The notes under the pieces: model-generated
The model's input: the letters and a program-made list of their open reading frames with translations, nothing else
Told to the model about the DNA's origin: nothing
The model's database searches: none
In this document: piece after piece, positions 1 through 5,599 of the stretch
Layout of the letters: each line of letters begins with the position of its first letter
Position numbering within the stretch: the stretch's first letter is position 1
DNA from: Yoonia sp.
GTDB lineage: Bacteria > Pseudomonadota > Alphaproteobacteria > Rhodobacterales > Rhodobacteraceae
Reading direction: 5' to 3'
Assembly (NCBI GenBank): GCA_020627605.1
Contig: JAHDGO010000148.1
Coordinates: forward strand, 1 to 5,599
DNA: 5,599 nucleotides
Made by a program: the position numbers and the translations under genes

Positions 1-537
1 GGCCCCCACCGTAGACGTGTCATGTAGGAACTTTTCCAGCTCGTCAGACAGTTGATGCGGCTTCATCGCGCGCATGCGGTCGAAGACGGGCTTATAACGC
101 GCGAGGTCGGCATTGGCGTCGAGCAGTGATGCAAGATGGTCATCTTCGAGCCGGTTGAATTCCAACCCGTAGAAAACCAGCGGCGTCGTGAAGGTCGTGA
201 TCTTGTCCTGACAGTCGGACATGAACTTGGCGCGTTCGCTGTCCGTTGTCGCCTGATAATAGCGCAGCCCGGCAAAGGACATCACACGGCCCGCGATGAC
301 ATCAATCTGCTCGTAGCGTTGGACGGCCTGCAACAGCCCATCGGCGTCCAGCGCTGCCAACTTGCCTTCGTAATCCGCGGCAAAGCTGGCGCATTCCTTT
401 TCCAGCCACGCCAGATCCTGTTGCAGCTCTGGGCTGTCAGTGCCGGGATAAAGATCGCTCAGATCCCATTCCGGCAGATTGCCAAGGTCTTTGCCGCCAG
501 TGGTGTTTGCATCGAAGACGGGGGACGGATGGTGCAT
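1..537 (-). CDS. pepF: Oligoendopeptidase F, M3 family (N-terminal part only)
   Basis: Reading the minus strand from the ATG at 537 gives 179 uninterrupted codons running off the left edge. The protein begins MHHPSPVFDA and carries the hallmark N-terminal stretch LPEWDLSDLYPGTDSPEL (residues 21-38). An alpha-helical region follows with YEQIDVIAGRVMSFAGLRYY (75-94) and VFYGLEFNRLEDD (121-133). This matches the N-terminal domain of pepF/M3-family oligoendopeptidases, cytoplasmic zinc metallopeptidases of about 600 residues that cleave short peptides. The zinc site (HExxH) would lie near the C-terminus and is outside the window, so catalytic integrity cannot be judged. The start is supported by GAAAGG at 545-550, seven bases upstream. 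No signal peptide or membrane segment is visible. It lies 60 bases downstream of the ligase gene on the same strand, so it may be co-transcribed with it, although a weak promoter-like sequence occurs in the gap. The family call is firm; the substrate is unknown. Confidence 0.92.
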   Translation of the reverse strand, partial: MHHPSPVFDANTTGGKDLGNLPEWDLSDLYPGTDSPELQQDLAWLEKECASFAADYEGKLAALDADGLLQAVQRYEQIDVIAGRVMSFAGLRYYQATTDSERAKFMSDCQDKITTFTTPLVFYGLEFNRLEDDHLASLLDANADLARYKPVFDRMRAMKPHQLSDELEKFLHDTSTVGA

Positions 538-544
538 CGAACTA

Positions 545-550
545 CCTTTC
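545..550 (-). promoter_or_regulatory. Ribosome binding site of pepF
   Basis: On the minus strand GAAAGG lies seven bases upstream of the pepF ATG at 537. It fixes the start in a gene whose C-terminal part is off the window. The right-hand arm of a 7-bp inverted repeat (550-556 with 578-584) abuts this site and shares its first base. Confidence 0.6.
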
Positions 551-584
551 GCTGATTATCATCTAGATAGTCCCTGCATCAGCG
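550..584 (-). repeat. Inverted repeat in the ligase-pepF gap
   Basis: A perfect 7-bp inverted repeat, CGCTGAT (550-556) and ATCAGCG (578-584), is separated by 21 bases. The spacer contains an 8-bp palindrome, ATCTAGAT, at 561-568. In the pepF-sense transcript the 3' arm ends directly at the GAAAGG ribosome binding site. It is not an intrinsic terminator, because no U-run follows on either strand. It could be an RNA hairpin affecting pepF translation, a protein-binding site, or chance. Confidence 0.35.
555..582 (-). promoter_or_regulatory. Weak candidate sigma-70-type promoter for pepF
   Basis: On the minus strand GATAAT (555-560; five of six matches to TATAAT) lies 16 bases downstream of CTGATG (577-582; three of six to TTGACA). 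Initiation here would give pepF a very short leader that begins almost at its ribosome binding site, which counts against it. It is offered only as the best promoter-like pair in the gap. Co-transcription from the exonuclease-ligase unit is an equally good reading. Confidence 0.2.
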
Positions 585-597
585 GGTTGAAACCCTG

Positions 598-2187
598 CTA
601 GCCGTACATCGCCAGCATCTCTTTGAGATCATCGAGTGTATTTGCCTCATCAACCGGCTTGTCCTTGCGCCAGCGCAGCATGCGGGGAAAGCGCAGGGCG
701 ACACCGGATTTGTGGCGCGGGCTTTCCTGAATACCCTCAAAGGCGATCTCAAACACATGTTCTGCGGGCACCTGCCTGACCGGGCCAAAGCGTTGCAGGG
801 TATTTTTGCGCACCCAAGCGGTGATTTCACGAAACTCCGCATCGGTCAGGCCGGAATAGGCCTTGGTGAAGGGCACCAGTTCATTGCCGTCGCGCACGGC
901 GAATGTGTAGTCGGTAAACAGGTTGGCCCGCCGCCCGTGCCCCGCCTGGGCATAGATCATGACGGCGTCGATGGTCAGCGGATCGACCTTCCATTTCCAC
1001 CAGTCACCGCGTTTGCGGCCAGACAGGTAGGGACTGTCCTTGCGTTTCAACATCAGCCCTTCGGCGTTCAGGCTGCGCGAGGCATCGCGCGCCTCTGCCA
1101 GATCATCCCAGGTTTCAAACGTAACAGAGGCGGACAGCCGCAGCGGCGCTGTCTGGGGCACTTTCGCCACAAGCTGTTCCAATGCGGCGCGTCTGGCGGC
1201 AAGGGGCGTGTCGCGGATATCCTTGCCGTCTTGTTCCAGCAGGTCATAGGCCATGATGATGGCTGGGGCCTCTGTCAGCAGCTTCTTTGGTACTGTCTTG
1301 CGGCCGATCCGCTTTTGCAGCGCATTAAATGACAGCGGGGTTTCGTCCTGAAAGGCCAGAACCTCGCCATCGATCACGGTGCCATCTGGCAGATAGTCTT
1401 TCAGTTGCGCCAGTTCGGGAAAGCGGGCCGTCATCAGATCCTCACCCCGGGACCACAGGTGATGTTCGCCGCCGCGCAGGATCAACTGCCCCCTGATCCC
1501 ATCCCACTTGCGTTCTGCATTCCAGTCCGATGGCGCGCCCAGATCATCAAAACTGTCCAACTGATAGGCCAGATAAAACGGGTAGGGGCGCGACAGATCG
1601 GCAGTGGGATCGTCCGCGTCGATCAGTGTTTCCCAAGTGGCTGTGTCCGGATTCCAGTTCCCCATCAGTTTGTGGGTCAGCGCCGGTTCGTCCTGCCCGG
1701 TCGCCTTGGCCAGCGCGCGGGTGATCAGCTTTGCGCTCACCCCGATGCGAAAACCGCCTGTCAGCAGTTTGGTGAAGAGGAACCGTTCGGTATGTGGCAA
1801 GCCGTTCCAGGCGGCCAGTATACCGGCTTTGCGGGCATCATCGTCCAGCGTGGAAAGTTGCCGGATATAGCTGATCCATTCGGCAAGCGATTTATCGGTT
1901 TGCCGGGTCGCTGGCGGCAGGACAAGCGCGATCGTCTCGGCGAGATCACCGACAATGCTGTAGCTGTCCTCGAACAGCCAGTCGGGTAGGCCGGCAACCT
2001 CTGCCGCCCATTCCCGCAGGCGTGTCGCGGTGATCGTGCGTTTCGGGCGGCGACCTGTGAAAAGGGCAATGGTCCAGAGCCGGTCTTCTGGCGTTGCGGT
2101 CTGGAAATAATCGGCGAGTGCTGCGATCTTGACCGTTGTTTTGGTGCTTTCGTCGATGCGGGTGAAAAGCGTGGCAAAATCCCTCAT
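598..2187 (-). CDS. ATP-dependent DNA ligase, cisplatin damage response type
   Basis: This 529-residue protein seals DNA nicks through an enzyme-AMP intermediate. An N-terminal DNA-binding domain spans about residues 1-200. The adenylation domain (about 205-400) has motif I KWDGIR with nucleophile Lys227, SRGED (246-250), motif III DGE (273-275), AYDLL (313-317), motif IV EGLMLK (376-381) and motif V WKWK (397-400). The OB domain (about 401-529) ends in a motif VI-like LRFPRMLRWRKDK (498-510). All nucleotidyltransferase motifs are intact and the length is normal for the family. It resembles the ligase of the bacterial Lhr helicase/exonuclease/ligase/PdeM repair cassette, annotated as the cisplatin damage response ligase, and not LigD: no polymerase or phosphoesterase domain is fused and it is not a Ku neighbour here. 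The ATG overlaps the exonuclease stop (ATGA), and GAAGAGG lies seven bases upstream. The replicative NAD-dependent LigA is presumably elsewhere. The role in damage repair is inferred from the family. Confidence 0.95.
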   Translation of the reverse strand: MRDFATLFTRIDESTKTTVKIAALADYFQTATPEDRLWTIALFTGRRPKRTITATRLREWAAEVAGLPDWLFEDSYSIVGDLAETIALVLPPATRQTDKSLAEWISYIRQLSTLDDDARKAGILAAWNGLPHTERFLFTKLLTGGFRIGVSAKLITRALAKATGQDEPALTHKLMGNWNPDTATWETLIDADDPTADLSRPYPFYLAYQLDSFDDLGAPSDWNAERKWDGIRGQLILRGGEHHLWSRGEDLMTARFPELAQLKDYLPDGTVIDGEVLAFQDETPLSFNALQKRIGRKTVPKKLLTEAPAIIMAYDLLEQDGKDIRDTPLAARRAALEQLVAKVPQTAPLRLSASVTFETWDDLAEARDASRSLNAEGLMLKRKDSPYLSGRKRGDWWKWKVDPLTIDAVMIYAQAGHGRRANLFTDYTFAVRDGNELVPFTKAYSGLTDAEFREITAWVRKNTLQRFGPVRQVPAEHVFEIAFEGIQESPRHKSGVALRFPRMLRWRKDKPVDEANTLDDLKEMLAMYG

Positions 2188-3194
2188 GCCTCTGCCTCTT
2201 CGGCATCAAACCCCTCACCGTGATAGTCCGTGCTGACCACATGCGCGTCATAGCCTTGGTCGGCCAGCCAGCGCTGAAAGCTGCCGGTGTAGCCATGGGT
2301 GGCAAAGACCTTGGTGGCGCCGGTGGCCTTGATCGCTGCGTTCAGACCATCCCAATCAGCGTGATCCGAGACGACAAAGCCCCGGTCTGCCGCCCGCCTG
2401 CGCCGCACACCGCGCAAGGCCATCCAGCCACTGGCAAAGGCGGTAGAGGCGGGACCGAACTTGCGCGCCCAGGACGTGCCAAGCGCGCTGGGTGTGGCCA
2501 GCACAAGTGCGCCGGGATGCGTTTTGGCCGTCGTTTCCGGCGTCACGCGGATCGTGTCAGGCAGGGCAATGCCTTGGGCGCGCAGTACCTCGTTGGTGTT
2601 CTCAATCGCGCCATGGGTCAGAATTGGCCCGATGTCTGGATTGACCGTGGTCAGCAGGCGCTGTGCCTTGCCAAGCGCATAGGCCCCGAGGATCGCGGTG
2701 CGCCCTGCCGCTGCATTCGCGGCCCACCAGTCGTTGATCTGCGCGGTCAGCACGTCCTCTGGCGTCCAGCGAAAGATGGGCAAGCCGAAGGTGCATTCGG
2801 TGATGAAGGCGTGACAGGTCACAGGCTCAAACGGTTCCGACAGACCGTCCGACACTGTCTTGTAGTCGCCGGATACAACCCAGACCTGTCCTGCGACCTC
2901 GACCCTGATCTGGGCAGAGCCGGGCACGTGGCCTGCGGGATGAAATGACACCTGCGCGTCGCCCATACGGATCGTTTTTCCGTAGGGGGTGGTTTGCAGC
3001 GTGATCTCACCAAGGCGATGGCGCATGACCGGTGCTGCGGCGTCTGTTGCCAGATAGCGCGCCATGCCGGGGCGGGCATGGTCGCTGTGGCCATGGGTGA
3101 TCAGGGCGCGGTCTACCGGCTGCCAGGGATCAATGTAGAAATCGCCCGCGGGGCAATAGATGCCCCGGTCTGTGAAGGTCAGCACGTCAGTCAT
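2184..3194 (-). CDS. Ligase-associated DNA damage response exonuclease (MBL/beta-CASP fold)
   Basis: This 336-residue metallo-beta-lactamase-fold nuclease is a DNA-processing partner of the adjacent ligase. Numbered from the ATG at 3194, it shows YCPAGDFYIDPW (13-24) and metal motif HGHSDHA (34-40). It continues with HPAGHVPGSA (85-94), SGDYK with Asp110, and TECTF with Glu133. The C-terminal half has ASGWM (254-258), SDHADW with His278, and THGYTG with His300. These are the conserved blocks of MBL/beta-CASP-type nucleases, all present. Characterised relatives in the Lhr-helicase repair cluster are manganese-dependent DNA nucleases. A TTG six codons upstream (3212) would give 342 residues; I prefer the ATG because family members usually start just before this point, although neither start has a clear Shine-Dalgarno sequence. 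No signal peptide or membrane segment is seen. Its stop overlaps the ligase start, so the two are probably made together. The exact nucleic acid substrate cannot be read from sequence. Confidence 0.92.
   Translation of the reverse strand: MTDVLTFTDRGIYCPAGDFYIDPWQPVDRALITHGHSDHARPGMARYLATDAAAPVMRHRLGEITLQTTPYGKTIRMGDAQVSFHPAGHVPGSAQIRVEVAGQVWVVSGDYKTVSDGLSEPFEPVTCHAFITECTFGLPIFRWTPEDVLTAQINDWWAANAAAGRTAILGAYALGKAQRLLTTVNPDIGPILTHGAIENTNEVLRAQGIALPDTIRVTPETTAKTHPGALVLATPSALGTSWARKFGPASTAFASGWMALRGVRRRRAADRGFVVSDHADWDGLNAAIKATGATKVFATHGYTGSFQRWLADQGYDAHVVSTDYHGEGFDAEEAEA
2195..2201 (-). promoter_or_regulatory. Ribosome binding site of the DNA ligase
   Basis: On the minus strand GAAGAGG lies seven bases upstream of the ligase ATG at 2187, inside the last codons of the exonuclease gene (its acidic DAEEAEA tail). 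With the ATGA stop/start overlap it indicates coupled translation of the two proteins and settles the ligase start. Confidence 0.65.
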
Positions 3195-3264
3195 GGGCAA
3201 GAGGTAGCGCAAGCAATGAAGCTGCCAACAGGGGTGGTGGCAAAGATGGGTTTCACCGGCCCCG

Positions 3265-3284
3265 CCGTCCCGCTAGGGTGACGG
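3265..3284. repeat. Imperfect hairpin upstream of ilvA
   Basis: CCGTC (3265-3269) and GACGG (3280-3284) are complementary arms. The inner bases add a CC/GG pairing beside a one-base T bulge around a short GCTAG loop. On the plus strand it is followed by AAAA, not T, so it is not a terminator for either gene. It may be a regulatory site or the top of an ilvA leader structure. Confidence 0.25.
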
Positions 3285-3286
3285 AA

Positions 3287-3296
3287 AACCCGGGTT
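3287..3296. repeat. 10-bp perfect palindrome upstream of ilvA
   Basis: AACCCGGGTT is a perfect palindrome ending 13 bases before the ilvA ATG and just ahead of the ribosome binding site. The position would suit a repressor or RNA-level control, but a 10-bp palindrome can arise by chance in GC-rich DNA and I recognise no regulator for it. Confidence 0.25.
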
Positions 3297-3299
3297 GGC

Positions 3300-3303
3300 G
3301 AGG
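3300..3303 (+). promoter_or_regulatory. Ribosome binding site of ilvA
   Basis: GAGG lies six bases upstream of the ATG at 3310. It decides between that ATG and an in-frame TTG at 3295, which has no such site and would add only five residues not typical of the family. Confidence 0.6.
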
Positions 3304-3309
3304 CCGCAG

Positions 3310-4524
3310 ATGTCCCTTGATTACGATCTGATAACAAAGACTTATGCCGCCATTGCGTCCGCGACCACGCGCACGCCGTCAGTCCATGCGGCGCGACTGT
3401 CGCTGCAACTGGGTTTTGATCTGTACCTCAAACTGGAAAACCTGCAGCACACCAACGCTTTCAAGGCGCGCGGGGCGCTGGCAAAACTACTGACGTTATC
3501 AGAGGGACAGGCCGCAGCCGGTGTGATCGCCTGTTCAGCTGGCAACCACGCGCAGGGGGTGGCCTATCACGCCAATCGCCTTGGCATTCCGGCGGTGATC
3601 GTGATGCCAGAGGGCACGCCGTTCAATAAGGTCAAACGCACCAAGGATTTCGGAGCCGAGGTCGTGTTGCACGGGCAGGGATTTGACGAAAGCGTGCAAT
3701 TCACCTTTGACCTCGCGGCAGAGCGCGGGCTGACCTTTGTACATCCCTTTGATGATCCGGTTGTTGCGGCCGGGCAGGGCAGTGTCGCGCTGGAAATGCT
3801 GGAGCAGCAGCCCGATCTGGATTGCATCGTGGTGCCGATTGGCGGTGGCGGATTGATTGCAGGGATGGCCGTCGCGGCCAAAGCCGTCAAACCTCAGGTG
3901 CAGATCATCGGGGCGCAGGCGGCAAATTTCGACGCGGTCAAAGCCCAGTTTGATGACGCAGACACGCATTTCGGAGGCGCGACGCTTGCCGAAGGCATCG
4001 CTGTCAAAACCCCCGGCAAGGACAATCTGGCCATCATTGCGCAACTGGTTGACCGGATTGAGACCGCAACCGAAGCAGAGATCGAAGCGGCGGTGTTTGA
4101 TCTGCTGTCCCACGAAAAACTGGTGGCCGAGGGTGCCGCTGGTGCCGGACTTGCGGTCATCCGCAAGCTGTCCGATGCGCTGGCTGGCAAGAAAGTCGGT
4201 CTGGTCGTTTGTGGCGGCAACATCGACTCGCGTTTGTTGTCGACACTGATTTTGCGCGGGTTGGTCCGCGATGGGCGTATCTCACGCCTGACGTTTGAGA
4301 TTGACGACAGGCCGGGCCAATTGTCTGAAATATCCAGGATTATTGGTGAGGCTGGTGCCAATGTGATCGAGGTGATTCACCAGCGGATGATGCAGTCAGT
4401 CTCTCTCAAACAGGCGGAGTTGGAGATCGTGATCGAGGCGCGGGATGCACAGCATGTCGCAGAAACCCTCTCACAGTTGCGCGCCGCGGGGTTCCGGGTA
4501 CGCGCCGACAGCGAGATTGCTTAG
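3310..4524 (+). CDS. ilvA: Threonine ammonia-lyase (threonine dehydratase), single ACT domain
   Basis: This 404-residue cytoplasmic PLP enzyme converts threonine to 2-oxobutanoate and ammonia, the first step of isoleucine synthesis; the family often also acts on serine. The fold-type II catalytic domain spans about residues 5-320. The PLP Schiff-base lysine is Lys52 in NAFKARGA, SAGNHAQG (76-83) is the substrate-binding asparagine loop, GGGG (178-181) is the phosphate-binding loop, and VAEGAAGAG (273-281) and CGGN (301-304) are later conserved blocks. A C-terminal ACT domain (about 326-404, starting LTFEIDDRPGQLSEI) suggests allosteric control by an amino acid. The length fits the shorter class with one ACT domain, unlike E. 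coli IlvA (about 514 residues with a double regulatory domain). The start is the ATG with GAGG six bases upstream. Whether the enzyme is feedback-inhibited (biosynthetic) or mainly catabolic cannot be decided. It is divergent from the exonuclease and convergent with the hydrolase, so it is probably transcribed alone. Confidence 0.95.
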   Translation: MSLDYDLITKTYAAIASATTRTPSVHAARLSLQLGFDLYLKLENLQHTNAFKARGALAKLLTLSEGQAAAGVIACSAGNHAQGVAYHANRLGIPAVIVMPEGTPFNKVKRTKDFGAEVVLHGQGFDESVQFTFDLAAERGLTFVHPFDDPVVAAGQGSVALEMLEQQPDLDCIVVPIGGGGLIAGMAVAAKAVKPQVQIIGAQAANFDAVKAQFDDADTHFGGATLAEGIAVKTPGKDNLAIIAQLVDRIETATEAEIEAAVFDLLSHEKLVAEGAAGAGLAVIRKLSDALAGKKVGLVVCGGNIDSRLLSTLILRGLVRDGRISRLTFEIDDRPGQLSEISRIIGEAGANVIEVIHQRMMQSVSLKQAELEIVIEARDAQHVAETLSQLRAAGFRVRADSEIA

Positions 4525-5468
4525 GCCGCGACCGCAAGCTGACTGTCAAAGAAGGCCGTGGTTTCATCGAAGATAGCGTTGCGCATTCCGGGGAGATCCA
4601 TCAGCATCTCATGCTTGCCGCCCTCGATGACACGCAATGACCCGCCGGGCCACGCCCCCATCCGCGCGCGGATGCGCAGTGGATCGACAATCGCCTCTTC
4701 GGTGCCCAAATACGTGAGAGCGGGGATATTTGGCGACGGGATCTGCGACAGCTGATGCATTTCGCGTAGCGATGTATTCAGCCAGCGCAAAGATGGGCCG
4801 CCTAGCCCCAGATCTGGTTGTTTGGCCAGTTGATCCTGCAGCATCGCGAACATCTCTGCATCGCCGGTCAGGGTGTTTTCGTCAAACCCGATGCGCGTGA
4901 CATAGCTTTCCTCAAACTGGCCGGGTGCCAGCGTATGGTCAAAGCCCAAGGGTGTGCTCATCGCAGACAGGCCCCATGCGATTGGGCGCAGCGGCGCGGC
5001 CATCTGGACACCCCACATCGGGGCAGAGAACATCACCGCCTGCACGTCCAGCCCTTCGTGAAGCGCGCGCAGACCAATGCAACCGCCCATCGAGTGTGCA
5101 ATCAGGAAATAGGGCCGTGGCAGGTCAAGATCTTGGGCATATTCGACGGCCGCCGCGACATCGTGCTGATAATCGGCAAATGTGCCCACGTGACCCACCG
5201 CGCGGTTATCTGTCATCCGGTCGGCGATGCCCTGGCCGCGCCAGTCGATGGCAAGGCTGGCATAGCCACGGTCCTGCAGTGCCTGCGCCGCGCGGCCGTA
5301 TTTCTCAACAAATTCAGTCCGGCCGGGGAAAATCAGCACCGTACCTTTGGCCTGCGCCAGCGGCCAGTGGGCCACGCGAATGCGCAGTCCGTCAGCCGTT
5401 TGCAACCAATGCGCAGCCCCACCTGCGGGACCGTGAGCGATCTCTTCAAATAGGGGGGCTGCCTGCAT
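4521..5468 (-). CDS. Alpha/beta hydrolase, lysophospholipase (PldB)-like
   Basis: This 315-residue protein has the alpha/beta-hydrolase serine fold of the COG2267/Hydrolase_4 (PldB, monoacylglycerol lipase-like) family. An oxyanion-region motif FPGRTEFVEKYG lies at 47-58 and DWRGQG at 75-80. The nucleophile elbow is AHSMGG (124-129) with Ser126, where Ala replaces the first Gly of GxSxG. The likely acid is Asp262 in EEAIVDP (258-264), and the catalytic His is His286 in GGKHEM (283-288). The triad appears complete. No signal peptide is evident, so it probably acts in the cytoplasm. The ATG at 5468 has GGGG seven bases upstream and follows the SCP2 stop by four bases, so the two genes are very likely one operon and translationally linked. 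The tail overlaps the end of ilvA by four bases. A lysophospholipase or esterase role is inferred from the family and from the lipid-binding neighbour; the true substrate is unknown. Confidence 0.9.
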   Translation of the reverse strand: MQAAPLFEEIAHGPAGGAAHWLQTADGLRIRVAHWPLAQAKGTVLIFPGRTEFVEKYGRAAQALQDRGYASLAIDWRGQGIADRMTDNRAVGHVGTFADYQHDVAAAVEYAQDLDLPRPYFLIAHSMGGCIGLRALHEGLDVQAVMFSAPMWGVQMAAPLRPIAWGLSAMSTPLGFDHTLAPGQFEESYVTRIGFDENTLTGDAEMFAMLQDQLAKQPDLGLGGPSLRWLNTSLREMHQLSQIPSPNIPALTYLGTEEAIVDPLRIRARMGAWPGGSLRVIEGGKHEMLMDLPGMRNAIFDETTAFFDSQLAVAA

Positions 5469-5472
5469 GGAT

Positions 5473-5599
5473 TTACCCCAGAACGCCAGCCAGCTTCATG
5501 GCCTGACCCATGTCACCGTCAATTGAAAGTTTGCCGGTCATGAAGGCCGTTGTTGGGTTCATTTCGCCGTCTAGGATGGATTTGAAGACCTCTGTCGTG
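5473..5599 (-). CDS. SCP2 sterol-binding domain protein (C-terminal part only)
   Basis: The last 41 codons of a minus-strand gene enter from the right edge and end in TAA at 5473-5475. The readable part includes GEMNPTTAFMTGKLSIDGDM (residues 11-30 of the fragment) and ends MGQAMKLAGVLG. This is the C-terminal signature of small bacterial SCP2 (sterol carrier protein 2) domain proteins, usually about 95-110 residues, which bind lipids or acyl chains in a hydrophobic tunnel. The start is outside the window. The hydrolase gene begins four bases after the stop, and its GGGG ribosome binding site lies in the final codons, which points to an operon with a shared lipid-related role. The ligand is not known, and bacteria of this group generally do not make sterols. 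Confidence 0.85.
   Translation of the reverse strand, partial: TTEVFKSILDGEMNPTTAFMTGKLSIDGDMGQAMKLAGVLG

Larger units (their letters stand above)
3195..3309. promoter_or_regulatory. Divergent intergenic region, exonuclease / ilvA
   Basis: These 115 bases must hold the promoters for both the exonuclease-ligase unit and ilvA, unless either is driven from further away. No strong sigma-70 pair is visible. On the minus strand a TTGGCA resembles a -35 box, but it has no good -10 at the right distance. Toward ilvA there are an imperfect hairpin (3265-3284) and a 10-bp palindrome (3287-3296). No SOS box was recognised, although the downstream genes belong to a DNA damage family. Confidence 0.4.

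Noticed and set aside
136..555. 139-codon plus-strand open frame at the left end
   Set aside because: It is antisense to the recognisable PepF N-terminal domain, which continues off the window without a stop.
585..597. Possible intrinsic terminator after the ligase (GGGTT/AACCC stem)
   Set aside because: The stem is only about five base pairs with a two-base loop and has no T-run after it in the transcript direction, so it does not qualify.
712..1332. 206-codon plus-strand open frame opposite the ligase
   Set aside because: It is antisense to a ligase with all catalytic motifs intact, its translation resembles no family I know, and long antisense frames are expected in GC-rich coding DNA.
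1405..1989. 194-codon plus-strand open frame opposite the ligase N-terminal domain
   Set aside because: It mirrors the ligase codons, has no recognisable domain, and has no convincing ribosome binding site.
2220..2948. 242-codon plus-strand open frame opposite the exonuclease
   Set aside because: The exonuclease on the other strand carries the complete metal-binding motif set; this frame is Gly/Arg/Pro-rich low-information sequence typical of a shadow.
3251..3279. Possible ilvA promoter, TTTCAC and TAGGGT 17 bases apart
   Set aside because: The spacing is right, but only two and three of six bases match the consensus; not better than chance.
3535..4113. 192-codon minus-strand open frame opposite ilvA
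   Set aside because: It lies entirely within ilvA, whose PLP motifs are intact, and shows no family features of its own.
4818..5506. Two plus-strand open frames (211 and 193 codons) opposite the hydrolase
   Set aside because: They overlap each other and the well-supported hydrolase, and the second also runs into the SCP2 gene; neither has recognisable motifs.

Overview
The window looks like ordinary chromosome from a GC-rich alphaproteobacterium, most likely of the Rhodobacterales (Roseobacter group). This rests on the protein flavour: a cisplatin-response-type ATP-dependent DNA ligase paired with its MBL-fold exonuclease, an M3-family PepF, a single-ACT-domain threonine dehydratase and a small SCP2 protein. 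It is an inference from remembered family resemblance, not from a search. Coding density is very high and I see no mobile element, CRISPR array, tRNA or rRNA.

Layout, left to right. Bases 1-537 (minus) hold the first 179 codons of an oligoendopeptidase F whose catalytic part lies beyond the left edge. A 60-base gap (538-597) follows. Then come two minus-strand DNA repair genes that overlap by ATGA: the ATP-dependent DNA ligase (598-2187) and, upstream of it in the transcript, its partner exonuclease (2184-3194). A 115-base divergent intergenic region (3195-3309) separates the exonuclease from plus-strand ilvA (3310-4524). ilvA meets a minus-strand alpha/beta hydrolase (4521-5468) tail to tail with a four-base overlap. 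Just upstream of the hydrolase, after a 4-base gap, is the C-terminal end of an SCP2 sterol-carrier-like protein (5473 to the right edge).

There are three transcription units. The first is exonuclease-ligase, possibly reading on into pepF. The exonuclease and ligase belong to a known four-part bacterial repair cassette (Lhr-type helicase, exonuclease, ligase, PdeM/MPE endonuclease). The helicase and the endonuclease are not here, and pepF sits where further cassette members could be expected. The second is ilvA, which makes 2-oxobutanoate from threonine for isoleucine synthesis. The third is SCP2-hydrolase, a small probable lipid-related operon entering from the right.

I found no convincing new biological system. 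The points most worth a second look are the split repair cassette, the inverted repeat next to the pepF ribosome binding site, and the palindromic elements in the ilvA/exonuclease divergent region.
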